Source: Astrocystis sublimbata
Taxonomy: Eukaryota > Ascomycota > Sordariomycetes > Xylariales > Xylariaceae
Direction of reading: 5' to 3'
Assembly (NCBI GenBank): GCA_022453515.1
Contig: JAJNNY010000026.1
Span: forward strand, 1-64,000
Length of the DNA: 64,000 nt
The notes beneath the pieces were generated by a model. That model did no database searches, was not told the origin of the DNA, and saw only the letters and a program-made list of their open reading frames with translations. Both the position numbers and the translations under genes were made by a program. Shown piece after piece: positions 46,001-59,290 of the stretch; the stretch's first letter is position 1, and each line of letters opens with the position of its first letter.

Positions 46001-48217
46001 GAAAAGGTAGCAACATTCACCAAGCACCGGTTTTTTGCGCGCCTGGACGAGTCCGACGGTTCCGAAACAACAGATCCCGAGATAATCGGGCCTAACGGCT
46101 CGGACACAGCTTCGTCCATAGGAGGAAAGGTCGTCGCTCAGTCGGATGGAAGCGAGGATGATGTTGTTGATGTGCGAATGATAGACTCAACCGATGATAA
46201 GGGAATCGTTAGAGGGTACGTACCATACAACTTCATTCTATCGCATAGCCCATATGTTAACTCCTCTTCCGACAGCTCTTTATTGCAAAATCGAATCAAG
46301 ACTAGGAGGCCAGCGTGGATAAACCCGAAGACCTTACTCCCACCACCATTGCAGAACCTATTTGACATGGGGATTTGCACGGAAACTTCGAGTCCCATAC
46401 CTACGGGCAGTAATAGTGTCTCAGACGACAAAGACTATCCTAGGCTCTCATCTCGGATTCCAGCAGAGTCACCCTCGTCCGAGGACCAAGCTGACGATGC
46501 AACGAACGGTACAGCCTCAAACAACGACAGCAGCTCTGATGAAGCGACTCAACGTAGCATCGAGATGCCAATGACACGTATGAATGAAGAAAGTGATGAC
46601 GACAGTGAACCACCCATCAAGGTAATTCGAAACCCTTCACTCAATTCATGATCAACAAGCCGCGTATAGATTTGAGACAATAGTACATTCATGCTGACTC
46701 AAGCGCAGTCATATCCTCATCGGCCCAAAAACCAGCGTGCAAAGGGGAATACCAAGCTTCCCAATGGCCGCAAGAAGTTGAAGAATCGACAATATGGCAG
46801 TAAAGGGGCCAAAAAGCGGTTACGTCAGCAACAGCGCCAACAACAGGAGAAACAGAATGCCATCAATTTTGAAGATCCCGCTGATCTAGATGATCCAGTG
46901 CCCGATGGCGGCCCACTCATTCGACTGAAGGAAGGCCTTGTTGTTGATTGGTCAGATAGTGCGTACGAAGAAATATTCGGTGGTGGCTCATTAGAAACAT
47001 GGGGAAGCTGCGATGTTCTCCCTGATCCAGATCTGGAAAAGGCTCAAGAAGCACGTGCTAGGCGCAGGAAGCATGGCATTACATTAGAGGAATGCCTCGA
47101 CGAGTTCGAGCGGGACGAGGTGCTTTCGGAACAAGACATGTGGTATTGCCCTCGTTGCAAGGAACATCGCCGGGCCAGCAAGAAACTGGACCTTTGGAAG
47201 ACGCCAGATATCTTGATCATCCATCTGAAACGTTTCAGTTCTAGTGGGTACCGACGGGATAAGTTGGAAACTCTCGTGGAATTTCCCACTGAGAATCTAG
47301 ATATCACTTCGCGCGTACTGCAAACAGAGGATGGGAAACAAGAGAAATATGACCTGATTGGGGTTGACTGTCACTATGGAGGATTAGGAGGAGGTCATTA
47401 CACAGCTTACGCCAAAAACTTCAACGATGGACAGTGGTATTCTTACAATGGTAAGTTGATAGACAACCCCTTTCCGCCGTAGCCATGCTAATGGTCCGCA
47501 GATTCGTCAGTGTCCAAAGTCACCACTGACCGCATTGTGGACTCTTCGGCCTACATGTTATTCTATCGCCGACAATCCACCGCTCCTCTGGGCGGTTCCA
47601 AGTTGCACAGTGTCCTCGAACGCTTTGCAGATGACGATACGCTCGAATTGGGGGAAGGTCAGCGTCTCGGCGAAGGCTTCTTCCCGGATGGGTCGTCGAG
47701 CGCGTTACAAGGAGCAGGAGTTTCTCGCCTGGCCGGAAATCATGGTTCTAGTGGAGAGCTGCATGAAGGCTTTGGATTTCAGTCAGGACAGATCATTGAC
47801 GAGGATGAAGGCATCGACCTTGAAGATTCGAAGCCAAGCGCACAACCATTTCTCGTCAACACGTGGAATTTCGCAAACCTCGAGAATATGCCCACCGGTG
47901 GAGGCAGCCCCTTTGACTCGGGCGCTGCTTCCGACGAAGCTCAACATGACTCTTCTGGAGACGAAAGGGCGCTTAGCCACCGGGATGATTTCGAATCCAA
48001 TTATCCAGGGATGTCGGAGTACAGACTATCACCAACAAATCCTCCTTCATACGTAGAGCTTCCAACGACCGACCATGTGGAACAATCTCTATCCACTGAC
48101 AGGAACGACATCACACATGAAGTCCATGAGGTTTTACCAGATGGTGAACAGGAGCCACAATCAGATGATGCGGCGGAGATTCACCTAGATGACAGTGATA
48201 AGATCAGGGTCCCCTAG
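43062..48217 (+). CDS. UBP12: Ubiquitin carboxyl-terminal hydrolase, Ubp12/USP4-15 type; 5' end unresolved
   Basis: This is a cysteine-protease deubiquitinase. Exons at 43062-43796, 43860-46621, 46709-47450 and 47502-48217 join in phase and encode at least 1651 residues. Order: a disordered Ser/Pro-rich N-terminus with RASSPLKRRASS; a DUSP domain (QECYIVSRQWLACVP to WPGLKDGQLP); the Cys box GLSNLGNTCYMNAALQCL with the catalytic Cys codon at 44951-44953; two CPXC zinc-ribbon pairs (CPECDKV, CPRCKEH); a long basic/acidic insert splitting the catalytic domain; the His box GGGHYTAYAKN with His at 47396-47398; and an acidic tail. The first exon shown opens after a CAG at 59-61 of the 43000s and needs one base from an earlier exon. 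Its start was not found. The first in-frame ATG, at about 43517, is possible but would discard an open, coding-like stretch. Confidence 0.9.
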
Positions 48218-51200
48218 AGAATAGCATACATCTCTCCAGTACATCTGCAGCAGGCTCCATCCTCTCGGTCTTGCCCAAACACATACGCTCGGTGTTTTTG
48301 TTCACGCTTCTCGTCCTTGCTTTACCCCACAGCGTCATAAGACACCAAATTTCAGTCGAAAGGTGCAGTTTTTTCAAGGTGCTCATTCAGAGTACACAGC
48401 GCAATTTCACTGGACATTTCCGCCGCCCGGATAATTCGGGCCTGATGATACCAGTTCGCACAGCGCAATAACACATACGACCGAACGGATATGATACACG
48501 AACGAATAAACAAAATGGGGGGAAATTGTAGATAGAAATTAGACCTCGTGGCCCCTTACTGAACGACTGTAGACTGTCGCATTCAAATGGTGGGGTTGGG
48601 GGCATGAGCCGAGTTGACTTCCTTCAAAGTAAGAGATGACTTGGTTGCGGCTGGCGAGTGATGGATGATGAATTGATGGATGGTGCATTTGCATTGCATA
48701 TCCCCAAATGCTACTGATTCGGCTATGACTGGTCAGACTGGGGATGTTGGCGTTTTTGTTGTATGAAGTTCTGATAGAATACATGAACCTCGTTGGTTTT
48801 GTACGAGCATCACACAATTTGGGTTACGTGCGATTACAGTTTGTAAGAAGATGATTTGGGTCTTGTGCAGCCCATGCATATGCCTGGTAAGCAGTCCTTA
48901 TTTCTTTCTTGGATTGTGTCTGCGAGACTGTGTCAGGGATGGCGATTTTCTCTATCCAATGTGCAATTCAAGAAGTAAAAGGCTTGGACTTTGCCAATTG
49001 TCGAGAAATGCGTGATGTCTACTCAAGTACTTAATTAGGGTGAATTAGAACAGCCATGGCCGGATAGGAAACCAGGCCTACGTGCCTTGCCGAGTGACGA
49101 TACTCTTTTTGTGCCTTGGCCAGATAGATACGTAGACCATTCATTCGCCATGTTGATCTAGTAGTTGTTCTTTAATTTCCAAATCGATTTGCATTCAAGA
49201 TCTACGGATTTAGTAGTATTGCATGGGATCATAAGATGAACGATACAGAGAGAATAGAGAGGGAAGGGGTGAATTATTATCCGGTACAGTTCCGGCATAG
49301 ATGACATGATGTCTAATCTTGCATATTATTCGAGGGCCAGAGAAAATAACCTTGCCTGTCTATTACAAGATCCCCGCTCTTCTTATGGATTGCGACATGA
49401 AATGTCGATTGCAATGTATCGTTCATGTCGTTTTTATATGCGAATATACCTTCACTCTTCCCTCGCATACCTAGGTAATTAAGGCACGGGATCCGGACAA
49501 TAATGACAACCCAAGAAGTAGTTGTTATCCAAGCCTACGATTGTACTGTTTGCATTAAAGGCTGGGCTTATCTAGTTGGTGTTACAAAGAGTTGGGGTCC
49601 ATGAGATTAAATGGACCTGTAAATTATCATATGAACAAAAGAAAAGTACCTATTTGAACAGAATTGCTTTAGAACTGCGGAAGTTATGGTTTCTACTAAC
49701 AAAACATACAATGTAAATTTGCATATAGTAAGAGGTACTGCCATCCACCTGGATTACAATGTAAATTTGCTCAAATAAGTACCTTTTACCTTTTACCTAG
49801 CCACAGACACAACCAGACAGTCCGTGATGTTTAGCATGCCGATCATACAAATAGATGTCTGAGAGTTGGAGTCAGTTGATCGCTTGTGTCCAAGCCCTTT
49901 ACTCTTCTCACCTGGGCAGCTTTCACACTCCGGAGCAGTTGAGATATCGACTTTATTAGTAGGGACTTCAATCATGTGGTAATAAAGTTTTACTTACTCT
50001 ACAAAATTGATATGCCGAGTTTGTGGTGTGCCATCGGCATTTCCAAGTCCCTAGCACCAGTTAACTTGACTTATGACCTGGTACTCCTATCTTCAAAATT
50101 TCGGACCTGCTTGAAGATGCGTGGCAACGCAACCGAGCCAGATGTCTGTTTGTGCGCCACTGATAAGAATTTGATTCATGAGAGTCAATGTCATCGCCTC
50201 TGCCTGGAACACGTGAAGTAGTCAGATATGCATTTTCGTATCTAATATTGCATCGAGATTGCTGGTATGCGAGCAGATACTGAGCATTAGTTTTGCCACA
50301 ACCATGACAGCCGTGGTGTGATAACGGCCGGCAATCAACGCAGTAAATTCAAGGATATATGCATTTGACCACGAAATCGTGTTCTCAATTACAAGGCGAG
50401 AAAGAGTGGCCTGACTTTTGCAGACTAAAGCCCTGGTGGAGATATTGGGAATTGAAGGTGTGGCAGAGACGTGGGAATAGCATGTTACTGGGCGATCCAC
50501 ACCTGTTACTCGTTATTTCCGCCTCTCAACACAACAGAACAAAGTTAGTTGAATTGATTGCCTGAGTCGACAGCGAGTTACACCAACTTGCCAAGGAACG
50601 TGGTTCATGGATTGCCTCAAGACAACCAACCTTAACTGATGCTTATCTTTCTTATGAGGATTGATTACATGAGACAGGATCGGAAACCCCATTCTTGGCT
50701 TATATATATGTGACGAGGTGTGGTCATAAGTGTGACGATTCCTAAGTGAATGAGGATCTTGGCAAGAATATTTCCTCATATATGACTCGTATTAACGTGC
50801 CTCATTCATGGGAACAACCCGATACGTTCCCATAGTTGTGGTGTGATTCTGTCTCTGTGCCGCTGAATAGTTAATCATTTTAAACTTCACAGGCATCTTT
50901 GCAATTTTGGTCTTCAGCATCGTTTTCTTTCCGAATCAGAGAATTGTTTCCGCCAACCAAAGTGAGCAGGTACAGGGACCTCACGAATCGGTCACCACTT
51001 ACATGGGCACTCGGTAGGCTGGGCAGGCTGGGCACAACAGTAACAAGCTTCGTTATGTCTTACCTATCAGGCCCAGGTATCTATTGTGACGACGGAAGCA
51101 AAGAGGGGATCCTGGCCCAGGCCATGCCATATACAGGCATGCATTCTCGGCGCCGCTACTTATGACTTACTTACCTTATCCCAAGCCATCGGATACACAC

Positions 51201-53708
51201 AATCCCATGATTCGGTATTACCACAGTCTCGGGTTCGCCTCGGATCCAACGCCGGATAAGCTCACAACTCCCCACAGATTCTAGGCTTGGAAAATAAGCA
51301 CTACTTACACCGCGTGCAGGTACGCATAAAGAGCACTATAGGCAAGAGACGAACTATCCTGCGCTTGAGGGAATGAGAAAGTAAGCAGTAACCTGACCAT
51401 CTGGGCTAGTGGCTGTTTCTAAGCACATTTGAGAAGCTGAGTGCAGCTAGTGTTGCTTACATTGCCCACGTCTTACAGGTTACAAGAAGAGGCAATACTG
51501 TGTGACCTTTTTGTTACGCACATATAATACCCAGAACTTAGGCAATGATTATCAATGGATCTATCTGTCTTGTCAAGCTCGACGGGCGCAAACGCGTCGC
51601 GCCACAAGACACCATCGCCGCAGGGCTTACGCTTATCTGTGGGCCGTGGCTGGCTGAAGACGCGATAGAATGTTCTTTGAGTCTTTTTGGCAACGATGTA
51701 CGTAAAAGGTTACCCACCACGGATCCTCCAACCTCACGCCCGAGACGCCTATCCGTAGTTGCAGACGGACGAGCAGATAATGAACGGAAGAATCCATTTC
51801 TGCACCCATGCTCGCCACGCTCCAACTCCACGTAAGTCGGCCGTAGTGCCATGAGATGAAACCGTAGGTCAAGGTCAAAGTGTTGAGATGGAAGAGGTAT
51901 GTGCATGGGTTAGAGGATAGCTTGCAATGAGGGGCTACCTAGGTATTTACTTTTCACTGCACTCGGGTCGCAGTTGGGGAGCTAGACAGACCAGCTCGCT
52001 TAGGTAACTCTCTCTCTATTCGCTGGCTCGTGATGTTCTTTTGATTTTATCTTGTGGCTTACATATATCTACGCATAGGCTGTTAATATGGCAATAGTGC
52101 ATATATAGCAGTTTACAACATATATTATGTATGTTCAATGAGTCGATAATCGGCAGAGAGCCAAGAATATAGGTGCACCAACGCCACCTACCTCAGTACT
52201 TGTAGGTATATAATCGCCCAGCCATGCCAGCCGAGCCAGCTACGAGTACGCACCACTGTGAGGAGTGCGAAACTACGTGAGATGCATACAGTCTTCAGCG
52301 CATTGACTCTGGGTTCTGTCCGGTGAGGTCTGTTGTCGTTTAGCCAGCCGGCGATCTCGAAGATCATGGATCATGCTATGATGCAGCTTACATTGACACC
52401 ATTAGGAAGTTGCCGTATGGGCTCCGTGTGTGCCTCGGGGAGGCTACGTTTAGACTAGTGTTTGTGCAGTCCCAACCTCGACACATTCGTTCTCCAAGGT
52501 GGAAGTGCCCATCAGTGGGATGAGGTGCTCGGTAGGCGAGAAGCCAATTTAGTAATTGTTCCCATACAACAACAGCTCCAGGGCGGGAACTTGCCGTTCG
52601 AACCTTGGCAGAGAGCGGCATGAACGTTTGACAAGGCCCAAGGAAAAAGCACAAAGGTGTCCAAGGGTCCAGGACCCATGAACGCACTTTATATTTAGAG
52701 GCTGTTAGACACCGGGCATGAAACCTTAGCTCCGGCCCAGCATTTGTACATAGTATAGACGCACGATCCGATCGCGGAGTTGAGGGCGGTTGACTAAACT
52801 AAACAGGGCTGAGGTTGATGAATAAGTACATAACCGAAGGGCCACCAATGTTCATACAGTGCAAGTGCCGTGGTGATGTGCTGATGGTATTAGTTGTCGA
52901 GCTTGTTGAGGTATGACGAAGGCACGCGAGGCACGTGCGGTTCAATTCCGATGAAGAGCTACCTGTGGTGTATCATCGACGGCGGATGCGGCTTTGACGC
53001 AACACATCTGGTACCTAAACCACTTTAGATATGCTTCGCTGTCCATTATTGGCAAGACGAGGGGACGTCAAAACGATCGGCAGCAGATGTCCCTGGCAGA
53101 CCAGAAGGATTGTCTGAACGGCATGCCCGATCAAGAAACCACATCTGGACGACTCTACCTGGCGAGTGTGGTTGCCTGGCTGCTTGTCTCCTTCGGGGCA
53201 TAGTTATTGAGAACTGCGCCTCGTAGAAGCATCAACTATGACAGGAAATAGTATATGAAGGTTCTCGGTTGGTTGAGTAAGTATGAACTGATGGACCATA
53301 TGGTCGATTTCCCCGAACGAATCTTCGGGTCCGAGAAAGACATCAGCAGTTACCAACAACATAAGCCTCGCAGGCCTCGATGAGTGCTGCAATTCAATTT
53401 CTAGTGTACTTATTCATCCGTTGTATGTACCCCTGCATATTTCTTCTGGAAGGCCTTGCTCATGTTTCCTGGAAAAACCACTGTAGGGTTGCTGAGACAC
53501 GCCAAGATATCCCATTTCCTCGCAACACACATGAAGCCGGCCCGGGCCTGCATTTGCATAACTTGAGATAGCCGACGAACCGACCAGGTACGGAACCCTT
53601 CTGGCTGGCTGGCTAGACGGCCTAGGCAGAACTTAGGTCGATATGTGGCGCCATTTCTCGACCTTTATGGATTTATACCCAAGTACTTTTCTTTTGTTGG
53701 AAGTACGA

Positions 53709-53740
53709 GTAGGTAAGTAGGTAAGTAAGTAAGTAAGTAG
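53709..53740. repeat. (GTAA)n imperfect tetranucleotide repeat
   Basis: Alternating GTAG and GTAA units over about 32 bases, in non-coding sequence. Confidence 0.9.
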
Positions 53741-56700
53741 TCAATCCCAGCCGTGCTCTGTTCAGCTCGGTGTAACAAGAGCCCTGTCATGTTGTGACTT
53801 ACACCTGGTTCACCGTAGAAGTCCCGACAAATCGTGAGCCACTACTTGGTGTTTATTGTTTGCTGAGAGTCTAGACCTGGCCTTGGGTGCTGTGCAGCCT
53901 GTGCTCGAAGGCTCGCCAGATGCGATTAGATGACACTATCTCCAGCACCCTTGTATGGGTGAGAGAGAAGATAACTGGATTAGGCAGGTATTGGCGGAAC
54001 GAGAATCTTCAGCCGAGTAACCAGTCGCGCTTGCGCGAGGAGGCTCTCGCATTACCCCCCGACTCCCCGACTCCCCCTTCACCGGGCCGTGCTTGTAAAT
54101 TTCGCACGTCCTGCAGTAGGTATGTAGTACAGAACGATCCATGTCGTAGCGTAGCGTATGCGCACGTGTACCGCGCGGAGCTTACATGCATAGAACCAAC
54201 GAACTTGCGGCCTGCGGGCGGAGCGCCCTCCTTCCTATTCATGGGTCCGACAAGCCGGTGACGGGTCGATTTACTGGCTGCCATCGATCTTGCGCTGCCC
54301 AATGGCGCGGGGCAGAAACGCGGCCTCTTCACATGTTATCGTGTTCAACAAATCCATACGTAATGCAGCAGAGCAGCATAACATGCAAGTATCATGTACG
54401 CTATATCCGATAGACCATGGCGTAACCACTGCCTGCGATTTGATGTGTCACTGGTGGGTACCAGCCGAAGTCTGGATTCTGGCGAAGTCTGGCACGATCT
54501 GGTTCGGAGGTGGTGTACAGATGCGATCATAGGTGGCGGACCAGCATTGCGACTAATGCGGCCTTCTCCATCTGCAGCCCGTCTCACCGTAGCTGCTGTA
54601 GTGTATATGGGCTTGCCCTGCGTCGTGGGCGGCGAGGCGGTGCGAGATGACCAGAGACATGTCGGCCTTGTTATACTTGGATTCCTCTGCGTGTTGTCGG
54701 CATGTACTAGAAGAGTAGGTTGAACAACTGCACCTCACGAGTACATACCAAGACGATTTCAGCACGGTCGAGGGGCCATCTCGCTTATCATTTGGTCTTT
54801 CGAGTTATAAGTAGCACGCAATATACGGTGACTCGGGCGATTAGCTCTGGGGTAGCATGATCGAGGCACAGCCAAGCTCACCCCCGATATCGTCGTAATC
54901 TGATACTACAAAAAGACAGATCTGGGGAGGCGATAGCGGTCGGCATACTGTAGGTCTACTAGCAGGGGAAAGATAACATTTCACATCAACGTAGTATTCC
55001 GTCAAGCCGCTCGTAGTCTGTCTGGATCTAGAAGGTGGCATATACGTAACTAGGTAGGTATGATAGGTCCCAAGGGTCGGTTGTTGCAGCGCTTTATGTA
55101 GCCAACGGATCAGAACACGAAGGTATGTGAGCTCATCAACCTTAGAGAGAGAGGAAGTTGAGAAGGCGCTGGGCCGGGGTGACCATCTTGTGATGTTCAA
55201 ATTGAAGAGATACCTGGTTGATACGTTGATAAACTTGGGGCGCAGCCGGGTACTGCTACAGTAGTACGATCTATGTCTTCAAACGTCAAAAGGCCATTTA
55301 AGAACAAAGCCATTGATTGTCTAACCGGAAAGGCTACAACGATACGATCTGAACATGTGTGACGGCACTGTACAAAACCCAAGCATGCTACCTACCTACC
55401 CCCCCGTCCCTTGACGCCGCTGGAGGGCCTGGTGAGCCTGGGGCGTGTGAGCGCCGGTACAGAATTGCGTAAGTGTATATCCGACAGTACTTTGTAGATA
55501 ACTATAAATTTACGCTGTACATGACCAGGACTTGAAAGCGGACATGGATGCATGGGTATCATTGATTCAGTGGACTCCTGGCTTATGATAATATGGTGAT
55601 AGGTAACTGCACCCAACAGAATTGAAACACCGAAAAAAGATCGAATGCCCGGAGATGGCTGAACCAAGTTCATTCCCCGCGTCTAGACCAGATGGACGAT
55701 CCTTAAGTTTCCGGGGCTGCCTGCTGTTCTTTTTGTGTTGGGCTGCATCACGAAGCTGCCTACTGACACTAGATGCACAGGATCCTTTCCATTCTATGAT
55801 CCCTTAGCTACATGTATGTTTATATGCAAGATATCGACAAGCTGTAGTGGACATGTTGCGGTACTACTCGTACTATGTCCTAATACCTGACTGTGCGTGA
55901 GAATAACAGGGCAAAAACTATGTAGGCGTATAACAAGGTCTAGAATGCGGAATCCTATTGTTTCGGGGTGCCCGCTTCTGAGGGTTCTATGGCACAACTT
56001 GACCCTAGCAATTCGCGTCCATTGGTGAAGCCGTAGGGAGGTAGCTCGACAGCCAGAGACAGCCTCGAGAGCATGGTTGTATCGCACTCGCGCCAAGCGA
56101 GATGTGATGGAGGGAATGGCATTTATGTATTTACCTAGACACCTTCTTGGTTCCCTTCTAGCATCGACATACCAATTCGCCCGTCGAACGGGCTTGTGGA
56201 GGACGACGGCATCGGCATAAGAACAACCGCCACACAGAAGACGGCGCAAAGATGGATGCGTGGAACGGTCAATTGAGGAATAAAGCTGTGTAGTGCAGCA
56301 TACCCACTTTTCCCTTGCCCTGGTCAGGAAACGAGAGGTACGGAGTAGGTACCGTACAGCAGCGCAGGCTTCGACTGAGCTTCGATGAGGATTCTCGAAG
56401 AATTCCAAGAACGCCGAGCATGCGAGGAGGGTGGGCACAAGCTGGTAAGGCGAGAGACCTGCAGGGGTGACCCGGACAGGACGCAGACCAAGTCAGCCAG
56501 TCATCTCGCTATCTTCGTCGAAGCTAACGATGCTGGCTGGGGTTCCTGGCGGGTTGCTTACGATGCATCCCCTATGGTGTAATCAAAAGGGCGCCAGGCC
56601 TGAGTCGGGACTGCATGCTCACTGCATGCTCACTGGCTGGAATCCTCCGAAACAACCTTATTCAGTAGCATTATTAATACGGCTCCCTATTCGCTGGGTG

Positions 56701-57913
56701 CCAGCACTCCATGTTCGATCCCTGTCCATCTGACACCTCGTTCTGAGCGAGGTCTGCATGTTGTTGTGTGGTTGTAGGTTCGCGAATGCCGAGTCCACAA
56801 GCCCCGCGTGTCTGACGAAGTCGCATCGACCCAGGGGATTCTAGGCTTGCTAGTATCGTAATGCCCACGCCTCGAAGTCTGCAACAGCATACCTTTGCCG
56901 AGCTCGATTTACACTTGTACGTTGACGTCAGTTCTCGGTATTCCGTAGCGTAATGGAGATAAGGAAGAAGGAAAGAAAGAAGCTTGAAAATGTGGGTGCT
57001 GAAACAAAAAAAAAACACACATTGGACCCATCGTCGTGGGCTGCAAAGGGCAGCATCCGGCACTTACATGGCTCCTAGCCTACATGTGCCTAGGTACTGT
57101 ACGGAGTATGTGTGTGTGTGTGATCTCTTGTCTTGGGTAATTAGCAGCGGTGACATCTATGATATAGCTCGGGGAGGATCCTGGTAGCATTTAGGCACTT
57201 ACACCACATCCTCACCACATGTGTCCGGCATGTGTACCTAAAGGTAGGTAGCTTGACCACTGACCAGGAGGTACTGTACTCCGTACGAGGACGCTGTTGC
57301 GGTATCTAGCACGCCTGGGTCTGTCTGGGGGATCTGGACGTCTGGCTCCTGTCTGGCGTTCCATGATTTGGAAGGCGACATGGATGGTCCAAATTCAGGG
57401 AGGCCGAGGAAGCTTCCAAGTTGGCTAGCAGTGGGCTCGGTGGGCATGCTGGTTCTGTGCCGGGAGGTACCTACATGCCTAGATGTATCTGGGAAGGTAC
57501 CAGCTCGCCAGGTTGCCAGGTAATGTGCCGTTACCACCAACCTTGAAGGTCTAGGTTAGGTAGCACTGGCATTTGCTAATCTCTCCATCTCTCTCCATCT
57601 TGACCTGGCGTCGTACCGGCTGGTCCACGGGTATATGTGTACCCCCGAATTTGCCCTTTATTCTCGATCCTGTCCCTGTACTGTAGGGCTTCTGCGACGA
57701 CCCAAACAAACCGCCGACGGACCTAGATACTACCTAGGTAGGTTAAGTACCCTAGGAGGTAGGTAGGCACTCACTTGGTAGAAGGTCAGGTGGCGTGTTA
57801 CGCTTCTCGCACCTGTACAACGGCGCGCCGGTTGCGAGTGCCTGAGGTCGCCAGCAATTGCCAATTGCCCGTCACTCGCTGTTACCGCTGTCGCGCGATG
57901 CACGTTCGTCGAC

Positions 57914-57943
57914 ACACGCAGACACGCAGACACGCAGACACGC
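57914..57943. repeat. ACACGCAG octamer tandem repeat
   Basis: Nearly four perfect copies of an 8-base unit, in the upstream region of the phosphodiesterase gene. Confidence 0.9.
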
Positions 57944-58285
57944 TCCTGCCCCCCGACTTTCCCAACATCCTCAAGTCGACTTTCCTAACTGGACCTTTCC
58001 CTGCGCCGCGCTACTGCGATCCAGTGCACCTCTCTCGACCTGCCTACCCACGCGGGCCACGGTAGTAGGCCTTAGGTGCTTTAAGTAGCTATCTGTATCT
58101 GCTGCCGCACGCTTGCACGCTTGCTCGTCTACCTTAGCTCCGTCTGCTGCCGCCCGGCTCATTTTTCTTGCGGCCATCTTGTCCGTTACCTGACACACTC
58201 CCGCACCTAGCTTTCGCATCCAGCTCTGGTCCAGACATTCTACAACTACATCCTCTACGGTCCCTACCTACTTTTACTTACCTAC

Positions 58286-58310
58286 CTTACCTTACCTTAC
58301 CTTACCTTAC
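58286..58310. repeat. (CTTAC)5 pentamer repeat
   Basis: Five perfect copies in a long pyrimidine-rich stretch about 1 kb before the phosphodiesterase ATG, probably promoter or leader. Confidence 0.9.
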
Positions 58311-59290
58311 TCTGCCTACCTAACCTACACTACCCTGCCTACCACTAACATACCCTTCCTTACCTCCCAACCAACCATTCGCTTGTCAACCCGGCGTCTC
58401 ACCTTAGACCTACCCACGACGACGCCATCGCTGTCCAGCAATCTGACCTACCTACCATTCTGTCGCGACCAGCATCAGCCGACCCCTTCTTCGCCTGCCT
58501 TGAGCAGCATCGCACCGTTATTCTGTATTTTCTCTCGCTTTTGCGTGCTTCGCCTTTCTCTCTTTGTCTCTTGTTTCTAATTCGCCCGAGCGCGTGTGTG
58601 TTACGGTGGCCTTCCCTTGCATGCCCAATTTCTTGCGCAAATTCACCTTTTCCGAACATCGTCGACATCTCCTCGACGGTACCAATCATCTCGCTGCTTA
58701 GCTAGCACGGCATATCTGGGCACTCCTGTCGCGACTCGCCACCACGCTCTAAAGTCCGTTCAAGCGACCGCTATCTGTGTTGCAATTTCTCCAACCGCTG
58801 TTCAATTACGAACTCACTGGCTCGGCCTGCACAAGCCGGCGCGTTGACCTCACTCTTTCCCACAGCTTTCCCATGTTGATCTCGACCCTCTCCGTATATC
58901 TCCACACGTCGCTTCTTCTGTCGCATTCTCAATAACCGTTCGCCCTTGCCGGACATTCCACTTTTCGCGTTGGATGCTCGGTTGTTCAGTCTTGCGTCAA
59001 TCACCATCGCTAGCCGATCGAGTGCTTGCTCGAGTCTCTCCTGTCCCACGCAGCGCAGCGCAGCGTAGCGCACCGACCGATTGCCGGACGTTGTACGGGA
59101 ACCTGCAAACCCCTGGTAGGCGGCCGCGGGCTGAGACACCTGGCTGGCTAGCATCTGCTGCCCAGCGTGAGTGCGTCTCACCTCCCCTTACATAATTAGG
59201 ATCCGCGCTTCCTGATCCGAGCCTGCCCTTCTGTGGCCATTTGCGACGAAAGTTTATTTTCAGGCGGAAGCGCTCCAGTCGCAGGACTGG

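Larger units (their letters stand above)
48218..59290. other. 11-kb region without recognisable genes
   Basis: I found no ORF with an ATG start, splice logic and family features. The longest frame (55794-56438, minus) has no ATG at all. Contents: 3' flank of Ubp12; AT-rich 49000-50800 with a direct repeat ACAATGTAAATTTGC at 49709 and 49756; TACCTAGGTA at 49468, 51936 and 57731; several microsatellites; and from about 57700 a C/T-rich zone that is probably the promoter and long leader of the phosphodiesterase gene. No transposase, reverse transcriptase or terminal repeat pattern was seen. Confidence 0.5.

Noticed and set aside
55794..56438. 214-codon open frame on the minus strand
   Set aside because: It begins with GTG and contains no ATG at all, and no splice-joined partner or family motif was found.
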